Made by a program: the position numbers and the translations under genes
Source: Halieaceae bacterium
GTDB lineage: Bacteria > Pseudomonadota > Gammaproteobacteria > Pseudomonadales > Halieaceae
Length of the DNA stretch: 7,005 nucleotides
NCBI GenBank assembly: GCA_009886815.1
Contig: QXYP01000215.1
Coordinates: 1 to 7,005, forward strand
Reading direction: 5' to 3'
The notes under the pieces: model-generated
What the model saw: the letters and a program-made list of their open reading frames with translations, nothing else
Databases searched by the model: none
Told to the model about the DNA's origin: nothing
Shown: one piece after another, positions 1-6,053 of the stretch
Numbering within the stretch: position 1 is the first letter of the stretch
Layout of the letters: every line of letters begins with the position of its first letter

Positions 1-1
1 T

Positions 2-1081
2 ATAGGCAAATGGCACCTCGGTCGCGAAAACGGTATGGCCCCCCACGAGCAGGGCTTTGAAGACAGCTTGCTGATGCAGAGCGGTTTGTACTTGCCCGAA
101 AACGACCCTAATGTGGTGAACGCGAAGGTTTCCTTTGACCCCATCGATAAATTTCTTTGGGCGGGCATGGGGTTTTCGGCGACTTATAACTCTGGCGAGG
201 CCGACAAATTTAAGCCCGGTGGCTATCTGACAGATTATTGGACCGACGAATCGATTAAGGTGATTAAGGCCAACAAGAACCGCCCCTTCTTTCTTTACCT
301 TGCCCACTGGGGGCCTCACACGCCTTTGCAAGCCACCCGAGAGGACTTTGACGCCCTCGAAGGTATTGAGCCCCATCGTAAGCGCGTATATGCGGGCATG
401 ATTCGCGCGGTTGACCGCAGTGTGGGCCGCATTCTGGATACGCTGGAGGAGGAGGGCATCGCCGACAACACGCTTGTGGTCTTTACGAGTGACAATGGCG
501 GTGCAGGTTATATTGGTATCCCTGAAGTGAACAGCCCGTTCCGCGGCTTTAAAATCACCATGTTTGAGGGTGGCTTACGGGTGCCGATGTTCGTGAGGTG
601 GCCCGCCAAAATAGCCCCCGGTATTTCTGTGAATGCGCCCGTTGCCCACATCGATGTGATGCCTACTCTGGCTGCCGCAGCGGGTGCCTCGCAGCCTGAA
701 GGGGTCGTCATTGACGGGGTAGATTTGTTGCCGCTGGCCACAGGCGAGGGCGCAGACGACTGGAATCGTGAAACCTTGTTTTGGCAAAACGGGCACTACC
801 AGGTGGTGCGTCACGGTGACTGGAAGTTACAGGTTAACGATCGTCCCACTGATGGCCGGCAACAATGGTTGTATAACCTAGCGGACGATCCCACAGAGCA
901 CATCAATCTTGCCGCTAGCCGCAGCGACAAGCTCAATGAGTTGAGCGCACTGCTGGTGGCGCACCAAGCCAGCTCCCGAGGGCCTTTGTATGAATCGATC
1001 TCGCAAATGGCCGTGATGGTTGATAAGACGCTGGCGGAGAAATTTGTTGAGGGTGACGAGTACGTCTATACCCCCAACTAG
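2..1081 (+). CDS. Sulfatase, arylsulfatase A-like (S1 family), 5' partial
   Basis: This gene encodes a metal-dependent sulfatase that hydrolyses sulfate esters, probably in the periplasm or outside the cell; the substrate cannot be read. It is open at the left edge: the frame runs in from base 2 as I-G-K-W-H-L-G, the second sulfatase signature, so the ATG at 35 is internal. The formylglycine motif (C/S-x-P-S-R) and any signal peptide lie outside. Numbering from that ATG, I see A-H-W-G-P-H-T-P-L-Q around 90-99 with a conserved His at 95, the metal-binding S-D-N-G-G at 152-156, and F-R-G-F-K...F-E-G-G at 169-180, where Lys173 matches the sulfate-binding lysine. A-H-I-D-V-M-P-T-L at 204-212 and the I-D-G-V-D-L-L-P-L block are also typical. 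About 360 codons are present, so roughly 100-130 are missing. It ends in TAG. The family is secure. Confidence 0.95.
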   Translation: MGKWHLGRENGMAPHEQGFEDSLLMQSGLYLPENDPNVVNAKVSFDPIDKFLWAGMGFSATYNSGEADKFKPGGYLTDYWTDESIKVIKANKNRPFFLYLAHWGPHTPLQATREDFDALEGIEPHRKRVYAGMIRAVDRSVGRILDTLEEEGIADNTLVVFTSDNGGAGYIGIPEVNSPFRGFKITMFEGGLRVPMFVRWPAKIAPGISVNAPVAHIDVMPTLAAAAGASQPEGVVIDGVDLLPLATGEGADDWNRETLFWQNGHYQVVRHGDWKLQVNDRPTDGRQQWLYNLADDPTEHINLAASRSDKLNELSALLVAHQASSRGPLYESISQMAVMVDKTLAEKFVEGDEYVYTPN

Positions 1082-1120
1082 CAATCTATTTCCGATTTGC
1101 AGTTCATCTGAGAGATAGCA

Positions 1121-1720
1121 ATGACATCGTTGAAAAATTTAATGCAGGAGCAATTATCGGAGGGTGGCATCGCCGTCCCTTACGGTCGTAACTCGCATAT
1201 GGAAGTTGTCGAGGTTGCCACCGGACGCGTATGGATGGGTGTCGAGCCGGCTAACCAGCAGGATTACGACTTGCTATTAAAAGAATTGGACGATTCTTTG
1301 CGCGGCGTGGGGGTGGGCGACGCTTCTATGGACGCTGCAGTGTTTAGGCATTCACCCAATGGTGAGGGAGAACCGGTACAAGAACGCAGCATCGCTGGCA
1401 GGCAATTTATACATGTGGCGATACCGGGCAAACCAATAGTTCACCCCGGCGGTTTGATGCAGATTAGGGTTAATAAGTCTCATGTGGTGGGTTATGAGGC
1501 GGGTCGCAGCTTGACGATCATGAGCTTGCCTGAGGGCGACTTTGTCGAAGTGGTGGGGAATGCAGAGTATGACGAAGACCTGCCATTGCCCGATAAGGCT
1601 CGTTTGAGAACGGTTGAGTTGCAAGCGCCCTGGGTAGTCACATTGCCTTCGCCAACGGTTGCGTTTTTCTATTTTGGCTCCGGCATGCGCAGCTTTCAGG
1701 GGCCCGTAACGCTGCCATAA
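1121..1720 (+). CDS. Hypothetical protein, 199 aa, downstream of sulfatase
   Basis: I do not recognise this protein. It has no signal peptide or membrane segment, so it is probably cytosolic. The N-terminal third is helical and acidic (L-L-L-K-E-L-D-D-S-L near residues 46-55). The rest alternates short hydrophobic strands with Gly/Pro turns, for example H-V-A-I-P-G-K-P-I-V-H-P-G-G near 98-111 and W-V-V-T-L-P-S-P-T-V-A-F-F-Y-F-G near 171-186, which suggests a beta-sandwich or barrel domain. The ATG is preceded by a weak purine stretch (GAGAGA, about 6 nt upstream). It starts 39 bp after the sulfatase stop on the same strand with no clear terminator between, so co-transcription is plausible, though a link to sulfatase function is only inference. 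Sustained coding-like composition and the absence of a plausible competing frame support a real gene. Confidence 0.82.
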   Translation: MTSLKNLMQEQLSEGGIAVPYGRNSHMEVVEVATGRVWMGVEPANQQDYDLLLKELDDSLRGVGVGDASMDAAVFRHSPNGEGEPVQERSIAGRQFIHVAIPGKPIVHPGGLMQIRVNKSHVVGYEAGRSLTIMSLPEGDFVEVVGNAEYDEDLPLPDKARLRTVELQAPWVVTLPSPTVAFFYFGSGMRSFQGPVTLP

Positions 1721-2024
1721 AGTCGGTACAGCCAGGGGTGAAAGGCGTGGGTTAATGGGTTCCAATGCCGACGATCAGTCGGTGCCGTTTCTGCCGATTG
1801 GCCCCGTGACACATTTGCTTTCCTTTTTGACAAAAGTAATCGCTTGCGGGTTGCGTTCGGGCAGACGGCTCGGTACCAGAGGTGGCTCGGCAGGGAGCCC
1901 TATGCCTTTCTATGAGTCGTTGGAAGAGCCACAGGCTTGGAGAGTCACTTATGCCTTCGTCGTCTGAGCTTTGCGTGAGTACTCTGTGCTACGCTTTTAG
2001 TCTGCATCTCAGTGGAGCTCTGTA
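1721..2024. other. Gene-free interval with small inverted repeats
   Basis: These 304 bases hold no convincing gene. A 70-codon plus-strand frame at 1755-1967 has no ribosome binding site and an Arg/Gly/Ser-rich, non-protein-like product. Small perfect inverted repeats are visible: CCGAC-gatca-GTCGG at 1768-1782, CTTTT-tgac-AAAAG near 1823-1836, and GGCTC-N6-GAGCC at 1884-1899. The first could weakly mark the end of the preceding transcript, but no T-run follows it. The right end must hold the hydrolase promoter. A TTGCGT at about 1971 could be a -35 element, but no good -10 partners it. The block could be a decayed intergenic repeat; I cannot confirm that from one copy. Confidence 0.5.
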
Positions 2025-2963
2025 ATGGCTCGGTTGTCAAAATATCTTGCATGGACTGTTGTTATTTTACTGATCATTGCAGCGGCGGCTTACGTCGTTG
2101 CGCGCGCCGGATTGGAGGAGCTGGACAGTGAGGCGCGTGAAGAATTAGGTGGCTTATATTTGCAGACGGAACAGGGTGTTTTGTCATACACGCGTGAGGG
2201 CAATCGTGAGGCGCCCACCCTTATTTTGGTTCATGGCTTCAGTACCCCTAAGTTTGTATGGGAGCAAGTCACCCCCTATTTGCTAGATGCGGGCTATCAG
2301 GTGATTACCTACGATCATTTTGGTCGTGGTTTTTCCGATCGTCCTGCGGTGGCCTACGATTCTGCGCTGTACCAAAGTGAGTTAGCGTCATTAATTGCAG
2401 GCCTGAAACTTGCAACCCCTCTGACCTTGGTGGGCTATTCCATGGGCGGTGCCAATGTGGTCGATTACAGCGCTTCCCATCCCGAACAGATTAAGCAGCT
2501 GGTGTTGATAGCCCCTGCGGGCTACATGCCTGATGCCGGTTCTTTATCGATAATGGCCGCGCCGGTATTGGGTGAATGGCTCTCCACCCTTGTGGGCAAG
2601 CACTATGCGTACGCAGGTATTGAGGCGGAAGTGCGCGCAGGTAGGGCTCCGAAAGATATGCTCCCTAAATTTGAGGCGCAGGCCATTTATGAAGGCTACA
2701 CAGACGCGATGCTGTCTACGCTGCGCAATTTCCCTATGGGCGATCTGTCTGATCGTTATCAAATCCTGGGTAAAACTGATATCCCGGTCACTGCCATTTA
2801 GGGGACTGCTGATAAAGTTGTTCCTTATGAGGGCGCCGTGCAAATGGCCAAAGATTTACCCCAACTCAGACTTATTACGATCGAAGATGCGAATCACAAC
2901 CTGACTTTCGGGCAAGCTGGTGTCGTTGCGAATAGTCTGATGCAGGCTCTAGGGCAGCCCTGA
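2025..2963 (+). pseudogene. Membrane-anchored alpha/beta hydrolase, interrupted by in-frame TAG
   Basis: This is an alpha/beta-hydrolase-fold enzyme (MhpC / C-C hydrolase / esterase-like); its substrate is unknown. GGAG about 8 nt before ATG 2025 supports the start. Residues 9-27 form one hydrophobic helix, a likely membrane anchor. The fold follows: L-V-H-G-F at 68-72 (oxyanion His-Gly), D-H-F-G-R-G-F-S at 97-104, and the nucleophile elbow G-Y-S-M-G-G at 137-142 with Ser139. Translation stops at codon 259 (TAG, 2799-2801). The same frame then continues 53 more codons to TGA at 2961-2963: G-T-A-D-K-V-V-P at 260-267, carrying the triad acid (Asp263), and D-A-N-H-N-L at 288-293, carrying the triad His291. 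The family pattern at this junction is I-W-G-x-x-D, so TAG stands for TGG, one base change. Without readthrough the product of 258 residues lacks two of three catalytic residues. A recent nonsense mutation is likeliest; a base-call error or suppression is possible. Confidence 0.88.
2799..2801 (+). other. In-frame amber codon in place of a conserved Trp
   Basis: The TAG lies between I-P-V-T-A-I and G-T-A-D-K-V-V-P of one continuous hydrolase frame. It is followed by GGG. TAG also ends the sulfatase (1079-1081), the RsuA-like gene (3733-3735) and yebG (complement of 3746-3748), so it works as an ordinary stop in this genome. I see no selenocysteine-type or pyrrolysine-type structure immediately after it. 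Confidence 0.9.
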
Positions 2964-2982
2964 CGAGGTAGGTGTTGAGCTA

Positions 2983-3735
2983 ATGAAATCGCAACGTTCA
3001 AGACTCGATCGCTTCATCGTCTGCCGGGAGGGCATTAAACGCAGCCACGTGCACCAGCTGCTGGCACAGGGCCGAATCTTGTTGGATGGATTGGCGGCGG
3101 AAGCTATGAGCCAAGTAGTGGGACCGTTTACACACGTGGTGTTAGACCGGAAGGTGCTACAGGCTGAGCAGCCCCGATATATTATGCTGCACAAGCCGCC
3201 GGGCATGGTCAGTGCTACATGTGATGAGCAGCATCCCACGGTCCTCGACCTGGTGTCCGCGCCCTATGCAAAGGCTCTGCATATTGTCGGTCGCTTAGAT
3301 TTTAATTCCACTGGGTTACTGTTGCTTACCAATGATGGGCGCTGGTCACGGGGTGTTTCCAGCCCCCAAAGGGGAGTTGTTAAAACCTACAGGGTGCAGC
3401 TGGAACAACCCTTTAGATCGGATTACATCGAGGCGTTTGCGGCCGGTTTGTATTTTGCCTTTGAAAACATCACCACTCGCCCCGCTAAAATACGAAGGCT
3501 TTCTGATTTTGAAGTTGAGGTGGATCTGGTCGAAGGCCGATATCACCAAATCAAACGCATGTTCGGCTATTTCAACAATCGCGTGCTGAACCTGCACCGA
3601 CTATCGATTGGACCCTTATCCCTGGACCCAAAGTTGCAACAAGGTGCTTGGCGGGAGTTGACCCGGTCTGAGCTCGATACTTTGGGTGTGGAGCACTGTA
3701 ACCGGGAAGCCCTGCCATCAGGGGGCCCGGTCTAG
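2983..3735 (+). CDS. rsuA: RsuA-family rRNA pseudouridine synthase
   Basis: This enzyme isomerises uridine to pseudouridine in rRNA in the cytosol; RsuA itself acts on 16S position 516. An N-terminal S4 RNA-binding domain is visible at about residues 6-45 (R-L-D-R-F-I at 7-12; H-Q-L-L-A-Q-G-R-I at 24-32). The catalytic domain follows, with H-K-P-P-G-M-V-S-A at 70-78, the catalytic motif G-R-L-D-F-N-S-T-G-L at 103-112 (Asp106), G-R-W-S-R-G-V-S-S-P at 119-128, and E-G-R-Y-H-Q-I-K-R-M-F at 184-194. The R-W-S...S-P and Y-H-Q-I-K-R-M-F blocks match RsuA better than RluB, RluE or RluF as I recall them, but the exact target is inferred. At 250 residues it is slightly longer than the usual about 230, with a short non-conserved tail. 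GAGGTAGG at 2965-2972 supports the start. It begins 19 bp after the hydrolase frame, so a shared transcript is likely. Confidence 0.93.
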   Translation: MKSQRSRLDRFIVCREGIKRSHVHQLLAQGRILLDGLAAEAMSQVVGPFTHVVLDRKVLQAEQPRYIMLHKPPGMVSATCDEQHPTVLDLVSAPYAKALHIVGRLDFNSTGLLLLTNDGRWSRGVSSPQRGVVKTYRVQLEQPFRSDYIEAFAAGLYFAFENITTRPAKIRRLSDFEVEVDLVEGRYHQIKRMFGYFNNRVLNLHRLSIGPLSLDPKLQQGAWRELTRSELDTLGVEHCNREALPSGGPV

Positions 3736-3740
3736 TGTTT

Positions 3741-3768
3741 CGCCGCTATGCTTTGGCTGTTAGCGGCG
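3741..3768. terminator. Hairpin between convergent rsuA and yebG
   Basis: CGCCGCTA at 3741-3748 and TAGCGGCG at 3761-3768 form a perfect 8-bp stem with a 12-nt loop. It lies 5 bp past the rsuA-like stop and includes the yebG stop codon (complement of 3746-3748). The position suggests a bidirectional terminator for two converging genes. Neither side has a good U-run, so a classic intrinsic terminator is not proven. Confidence 0.5.
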
Positions 3769-4042
3769 TGATGTTAGATGCCGTTTCTTCTTCGCTCTCG
3801 CGACCAATACCGCCCAGCAAATCCGGATTGCCCTTGCAGGCGGCAATCAGGACGTGTTTATTCATAGAGAGCAGCAGCCCGATATTCTCGGCATCTTGTT
3901 CACTGATGCCTTCGACCTGAGCCTCAAAAAGTGTGCGAAAGCCGTCTGCGAGCTCCAGCATTTTGTCGTGGGCATCAGCGTCTTTTTTGCTATCGAACAT
4001 TGCATCGTCCCGATCACATTTCCACATTGCTACTACGGCCAC
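3746..4042 (-). CDS. yebG: YebG family protein, SOS-inducible
   Basis: YebG is a small cytosolic protein of the LexA regulon, induced by DNA damage; its molecular role is still unclear. The 98 residues match the family length. The family core is visible as M-F-D-S-K-K-D-A-D-A-H-D-K-M-L-E-L-A-D at 15-33, close to the E. coli S-K-K-E-A-D-A-Y-D-K-M-L segment as I recall it, and the start M-A-V also matches. An acidic stretch, E-S-E-E-E, sits at 82-86 as in the E. coli tail. The start is GTG at 4042, supported by GAGGTG at 4047-4052. The LexA box at 4078-4093 independently supports the assignment. Residues 9-13, C-D-R-D-D, differ from the E. coli N-terminus. The stop is TAG, 10 bp from the converging rsuA-like stop. 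The gene stands alone in its transcription unit. Confidence 0.9.
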   Translation of the reverse strand: MAVVAMWKCDRDDAMFDSKKDADAHDKMLELADGFRTLFEAQVEGISEQDAENIGLLLSMNKHVLIAACKGNPDLLGGIGRESEEETASNITPLTAKA

Positions 4043-4046
4043 AGAT

Positions 4047-4052
4047 CACCTC
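4047..4052 (-). promoter_or_regulatory. Shine-Dalgarno of yebG, fixes the GTG start
   Basis: The minus strand reads GAGGTG here, with the GAGG core 6 nt from the GTG at 4042. This favours GTG over the in-frame ATG five codons further in. Confidence 0.75.
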
Positions 4053-4076
4053 ATGTGTGGGTTTAGGAATGCCGTA

Positions 4077-4105
4077 ACTGTATATATGTACAGTATAAAT
4101 AGCAA
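4077..4105 (-). promoter_or_regulatory. Putative sigma-70 promoter of yebG
   Basis: On the minus strand, TTGCTA (4100-4105) serves as a -35 and TACAGT (4077-4082) as a -10, with 17 bp between; each matches consensus at four of six positions. The LexA box fills the spacer and overlaps the -10. An alternative -10, TATACT at 4092-4097, is closer to consensus but lacks a -35 at the right distance. Confidence 0.45.
4078..4093 (-). promoter_or_regulatory. LexA (SOS) operator of yebG
   Basis: The sequence CTGTATATATGTACAG fits CTGT-N8-ACAG exactly and differs from the E. coli consensus CTGTATATATATACAG at a single inner base. Flanking bases are also consensus-like on the right (ACAGTA). It lies 35 bp upstream of the yebG start and overlaps the putative promoter, so bound LexA should block transcription until RecA-triggered LexA cleavage. 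Confidence 0.93.
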
Positions 4106-4393
4106 GCGGTTTTTATTCGTTAGTCGTGTTGGTTGTCGTTGTTGTTGTCGCTGAAATCGCCGGGCTTTGTCGAATTGACCGATTGTGCGAAGGCTGCCCT
4201 GCGGTCAGTATTCGTTGGCGGTAGTGGTCTTTGATGATCCACAAGTTGGCAACTCTGCGGAGACCTCCAACAGCGGCATTAAGCCGAAAAGCCCGCTCTC
4301 TTTCAGCAGGATTCTCAATATTGCGCTCGGGATCCAGCACTCTAGTGAGCGCTGTATTTTCTAACCGGACAGATGCCCACGGAGTTCACTGGA
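4094..4393. other. Interval between yebG operator and SDR gene; no supported gene
   Basis: About 300 bases without a firm gene. A minus-strand frame of 75 codons (GTG at 4340 to 4113) has no ribosome binding site. Its first 50 residues look protein-like (E-R-E-R-A-F-R-L-N-A-A-V-G-G-L-R-R-V), but its tail is a Thr/Asn run produced by a GTT/GTC triplet tract at about 4128-4150. It could be a decayed gene end or chance. A hairpin at 4335-4354 pairs CAGCGCTC with GAGTGCTG on the minus strand (one G-U pair, loop ACTA). It lies 40 nt past the SDR stop and could end that transcript, but no U-run follows. Confidence 0.45.
4128..4150. repeat. Short GTT/GTC triplet tract
   Basis: A low-complexity run of GTT and GTC triplets with one G inserted near the left end. 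It lies just outside the yebG promoter and outside supported coding sequence, and it creates a spurious Thr/Asn-rich tail in the minus-strand frame through it. Confidence 0.5.
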
Positions 4394-5176
4394 TTAATTT
4401 ATGACCGAGGTTCCGCCGTCAACCGGAATGATCTGGCCGGTAATAAAGGCGCCCGCTGGTGAAGCCAGCATAATGGCAACCCCGGCGATATCCCTAGCTT
4501 CGCCCCAGCGCCGCATGGGTATGGTTTGCAACTCCTCCTCGAAGGCTTCCTGGTCGTTACTCAAAAACTCGGTCATTTTTGAATAAAAGCGGCCAGGGGC
4601 AATGGCGTTAACACGGATATGGTCGCTGGCCAGTTCTGTCGAGAGTATGCGCGTGAGCTGATGAATGGCGGTCTTTGAAGTGGCATAACTAAAGTTGTCG
4701 AGGGCGCTTCCTACTATGCCAGCGATCGAACCTATGTTGATGATGCTAGCGGTGTGCTCAGCGCTGGCATTCTTTTTCAACAGGGGAGCCAAAGCCTGCA
4801 CTAAGAAGAATGGGCTTTTGACATTAATATCCATCACCTTATCCCAGCCCTTCTCCGGAAACTGGCCAAAATTTGCGCCCCAACCGGCGCCAGCATTGTT
4901 CACCAATACATCGAGATGCTGTTCCCGAGACATGAGTTCGGTAACCAGCGTTTTCATACCTTCAGCGGTGGAGAGGTCACAGGGGAGGGCAATACATTCA
5001 CCGTATTGACTCAGTTCTTCTGCAGCGTCGATGCAGGCTTGAGCCTTCCTTGCAGTAATGTAGACGCGCTTCGCTCCCGCCTCAAGAAATCCTTGAGTCA
5101 TAGCAGCGCCTAGGCCACGGCTACCGCCGGTGACAACGCAAATTTTGTCCTGCATGGAAAATAAAGCTTCGATCAT
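4394..5176 (-). CDS. SDR family NAD(P)-dependent oxidoreductase, RhlG/FabG-like
   Basis: This is a classical short-chain dehydrogenase/reductase, cytosolic, catalysing NAD(P)H-linked carbonyl/alcohol interconversion. The cofactor motif T-G-G-S-R-G-L-G is at 16-23, N-N-A-G at 93-96, and the catalytic set is Asn118, Ser150, Tyr164 and Lys168 (Y-x-x-x-K). Arg43 after the second strand suggests NADP(H). The C-terminal part, A-P-G-R-F-Y-S-K-M-T at 193-202, I-P-M-R-R-W-G at 219-225 and T-G-Q-I-I-P-V-D-G-G at 246-255, resembles RhlG, the beta-ketoacyl reductase of Pseudomonas, more than housekeeping FabG, so an acyl-type substrate is possible but unproven. Its 260 residues are typical. AAGGAA, 6 nt upstream, supports ATG 5176, and the residues before the Rossmann strand (L-F-S-M-Q-D-K) align with RhlG, so Met8 is unlikely as start. 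It lies 163 bp downstream of the barrel-like gene. Confidence 0.95.
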   Translation of the reverse strand: MIEALFSMQDKICVVTGGSRGLGAAMTQGFLEAGAKRVYITARKAQACIDAAEELSQYGECIALPCDLSTAEGMKTLVTELMSREQHLDVLVNNAGAGWGANFGQFPEKGWDKVMDINVKSPFFLVQALAPLLKKNASAEHTASIINIGSIAGIVGSALDNFSYATSKTAIHQLTRILSTELASDHIRVNAIAPGRFYSKMTEFLSNDQEAFEEELQTIPMRRWGEARDIAGVAIMLASPAGAFITGQIIPVDGGTSVIN

Positions 5177-5304
5177 TGTTCGTTCCTTGTTGTGAGTACT
5201 CAGGTTTTTACACTGGCGTTGAAAAAAATGCAGAGCACCGAGAGCTGGCTATTGCTATGGACATGTCCCACAGCGCGCTTCTATCGTAAATGATTCTCAG
5301 GTTT

Positions 5305-5331
5305 GAGGGGGGAGCCCTTTGGCTCAGCCTC
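5305..5331. terminator. Possible hairpin after the barrel-like gene
   Basis: GAGCC-cttt-GGCTC at 5312-5325 is a perfect 5-bp stem with a 4-nt loop. GAGG/CCTC at 5305-5308 and 5328-5331 add an outer stem across a small internal loop. It starts 9 nt after the stop of the minus-strand gene ending at 5340. No U-run follows on the minus strand, so terminator function is tentative. If real, it would give the SDR its own promoter. Confidence 0.35.
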
Positions 5332-5339
5332 GCTGTTGC

Positions 5340-5984
5340 TTAAGGGCGACCTGTTGCCCGCCGTTTAGACATTAGGATGTTCTCGATCAGCGCGGTTAGT
5401 GCCAGCAAAACAAGCGCAAGAAGTAGTCTGGGGTCGCTAAGGTACAGGCTGGTTTCTATAGGAAAGGCGATCGTTTTTTCGAGGGCCGCAGTTTTGAACT
5501 GATGTTTTCCGTTGAAGGCTGGGTTGGTCACAATTTCAAGGAGCGCACGGCGACTCTTATAGCGAAATAACGCGGCCTGGTCCCAGTTCTCTGCCCCCTC
5601 GATACCCACAAGATCCATGGATGGATAGACGGCAGAGCCCATTAATACAGGGTGGCAGGCTCGGGCCAGGAGCGCCGGTATCATATGCGCCATATAGCGC
5701 CCCATGAGATCGGCGGCACTTTCGCCGGGTTCGGCGCCCTCGACATTGGGTGGATTTTCGTTCATGTCAATATTGTTCACCATCAGGAACTGACGTCCGG
5801 TGTCTTGTTTGGCGAACGCTTTCATGAAGGCGACCAACTCGGCGGGTCTGCCATTATTCTCCATGGCGGCTACATAGTGATCAACCTCATCGTCGCTCAA
5901 AGGGCCGCCAAAGTCGGTATACCAGGCAAAAAACAGGACGTAGAGCAGAGCCGGAACTAACCAAATTTTTAATCGCATGGACAT
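5340..5984 (-). CDS. Hypothetical protein anchored at both ends, dimeric alpha/beta-barrel-like
   Basis: Function unknown. Counting from the first in-frame ATG (5990), hydrophobic helices lie at about 8-23 and 187-203. Positive residues before the first (M-R-L-K) and after the second (S-K-R-R) and an acidic stretch after the first (D-F...D-D-E-V-D) predict both termini in the cytosol and the central domain in the periplasm. The central region, Q-F-L-M-V-N-N-I-D-M at 67-76, a helix around 91-110, then A-L-F-R-Y-K-S-R-R-A-L-L-E-I-V-T-N-P-A-F at 140-159 and E-K-T-I-A-F-P-I-E at 171-179, follows the beta-alpha-beta-beta-alpha-beta pattern of DUF1330/EthD-type domains; this is a pattern judgement. 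AAAGG at 5993-5997 is 8 nt from the ATG at 5984 but only 2 nt from that at 5990, so I start at 5984 (214 residues). It sits about 70 bp after the GST gene, probably co-transcribed. Confidence 0.85.
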   Translation of the reverse strand: MSMRLKIWLVPALLYVLFFAWYTDFGGPLSDDEVDHYVAAMENNGRPAELVAFMKAFAKQDTGRQFLMVNNIDMNENPPNVEGAEPGESAADLMGRYMAHMIPALLARACHPVLMGSAVYPSMDLVGIEGAENWDQAALFRYKSRRALLEIVTNPAFNGKHQFKTAALEKTIAFPIETSLYLSDPRLLLALVLLALTALIENILMSKRRATGRP

Positions 5985-5992
5985 GATCATTA

Positions 5993-5997
5993 CCTTT
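5993..5997 (-). promoter_or_regulatory. Shine-Dalgarno that decides the start at 5984
   Basis: The minus strand reads AAAGG. In-frame ATGs follow at 5990, 5984 and 5978. Spacings are 2, 8 and 14 nt, so the middle one fits best. Confidence 0.65.
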
Positions 5998-6053
5998 GCT
6001 ATTGCCGAGCTATCGTTAGGCCGCTGACGAACGTTTTTGAGGTGTCTTCGGCT

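Noticed and set aside
35..37. ATG at 35 as the sulfatase start
   Set aside because: The same frame upstream reads I-G-K-W-H-L-G, a conserved sulfatase motif, so the ATG is internal and the gene begins outside the window.
1755..1967. 70-codon plus-strand frame in the gap before the hydrolase
   Set aside because: There is no ribosome binding site, the composition is Arg/Gly/Ser-rich, there is no recognisable domain, and it spans several inverted repeats.
2799..2801. Pyrrolysine or selenocysteine insertion at the TAG
   Set aside because: Selenocysteine uses TGA, the site corresponds to a structural Trp rather than a catalytic residue, and TAG is an ordinary stop in three neighbouring genes.
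2572..2904. 110-codon plus-strand frame overlapping the hydrolase in another frame
   Set aside because: It is a shadow. The hydrolase frame carries clear family motifs on both sides of the TAG, while this product is Arg/Cys/Leu-rich with no motif.
2949..3239. 96-codon minus-strand frame opposite the rsuA-like gene
   Set aside because: The plus strand encodes clear S4 and pseudouridine synthase motifs, and the minus product is Cys/Ser/Thr-rich without a domain.
5199..5304. Repeat of CTCAGGTTT at about 5199 and 5296
   Set aside because: Nine bases with no symmetry or further similarity around them is within chance expectation.
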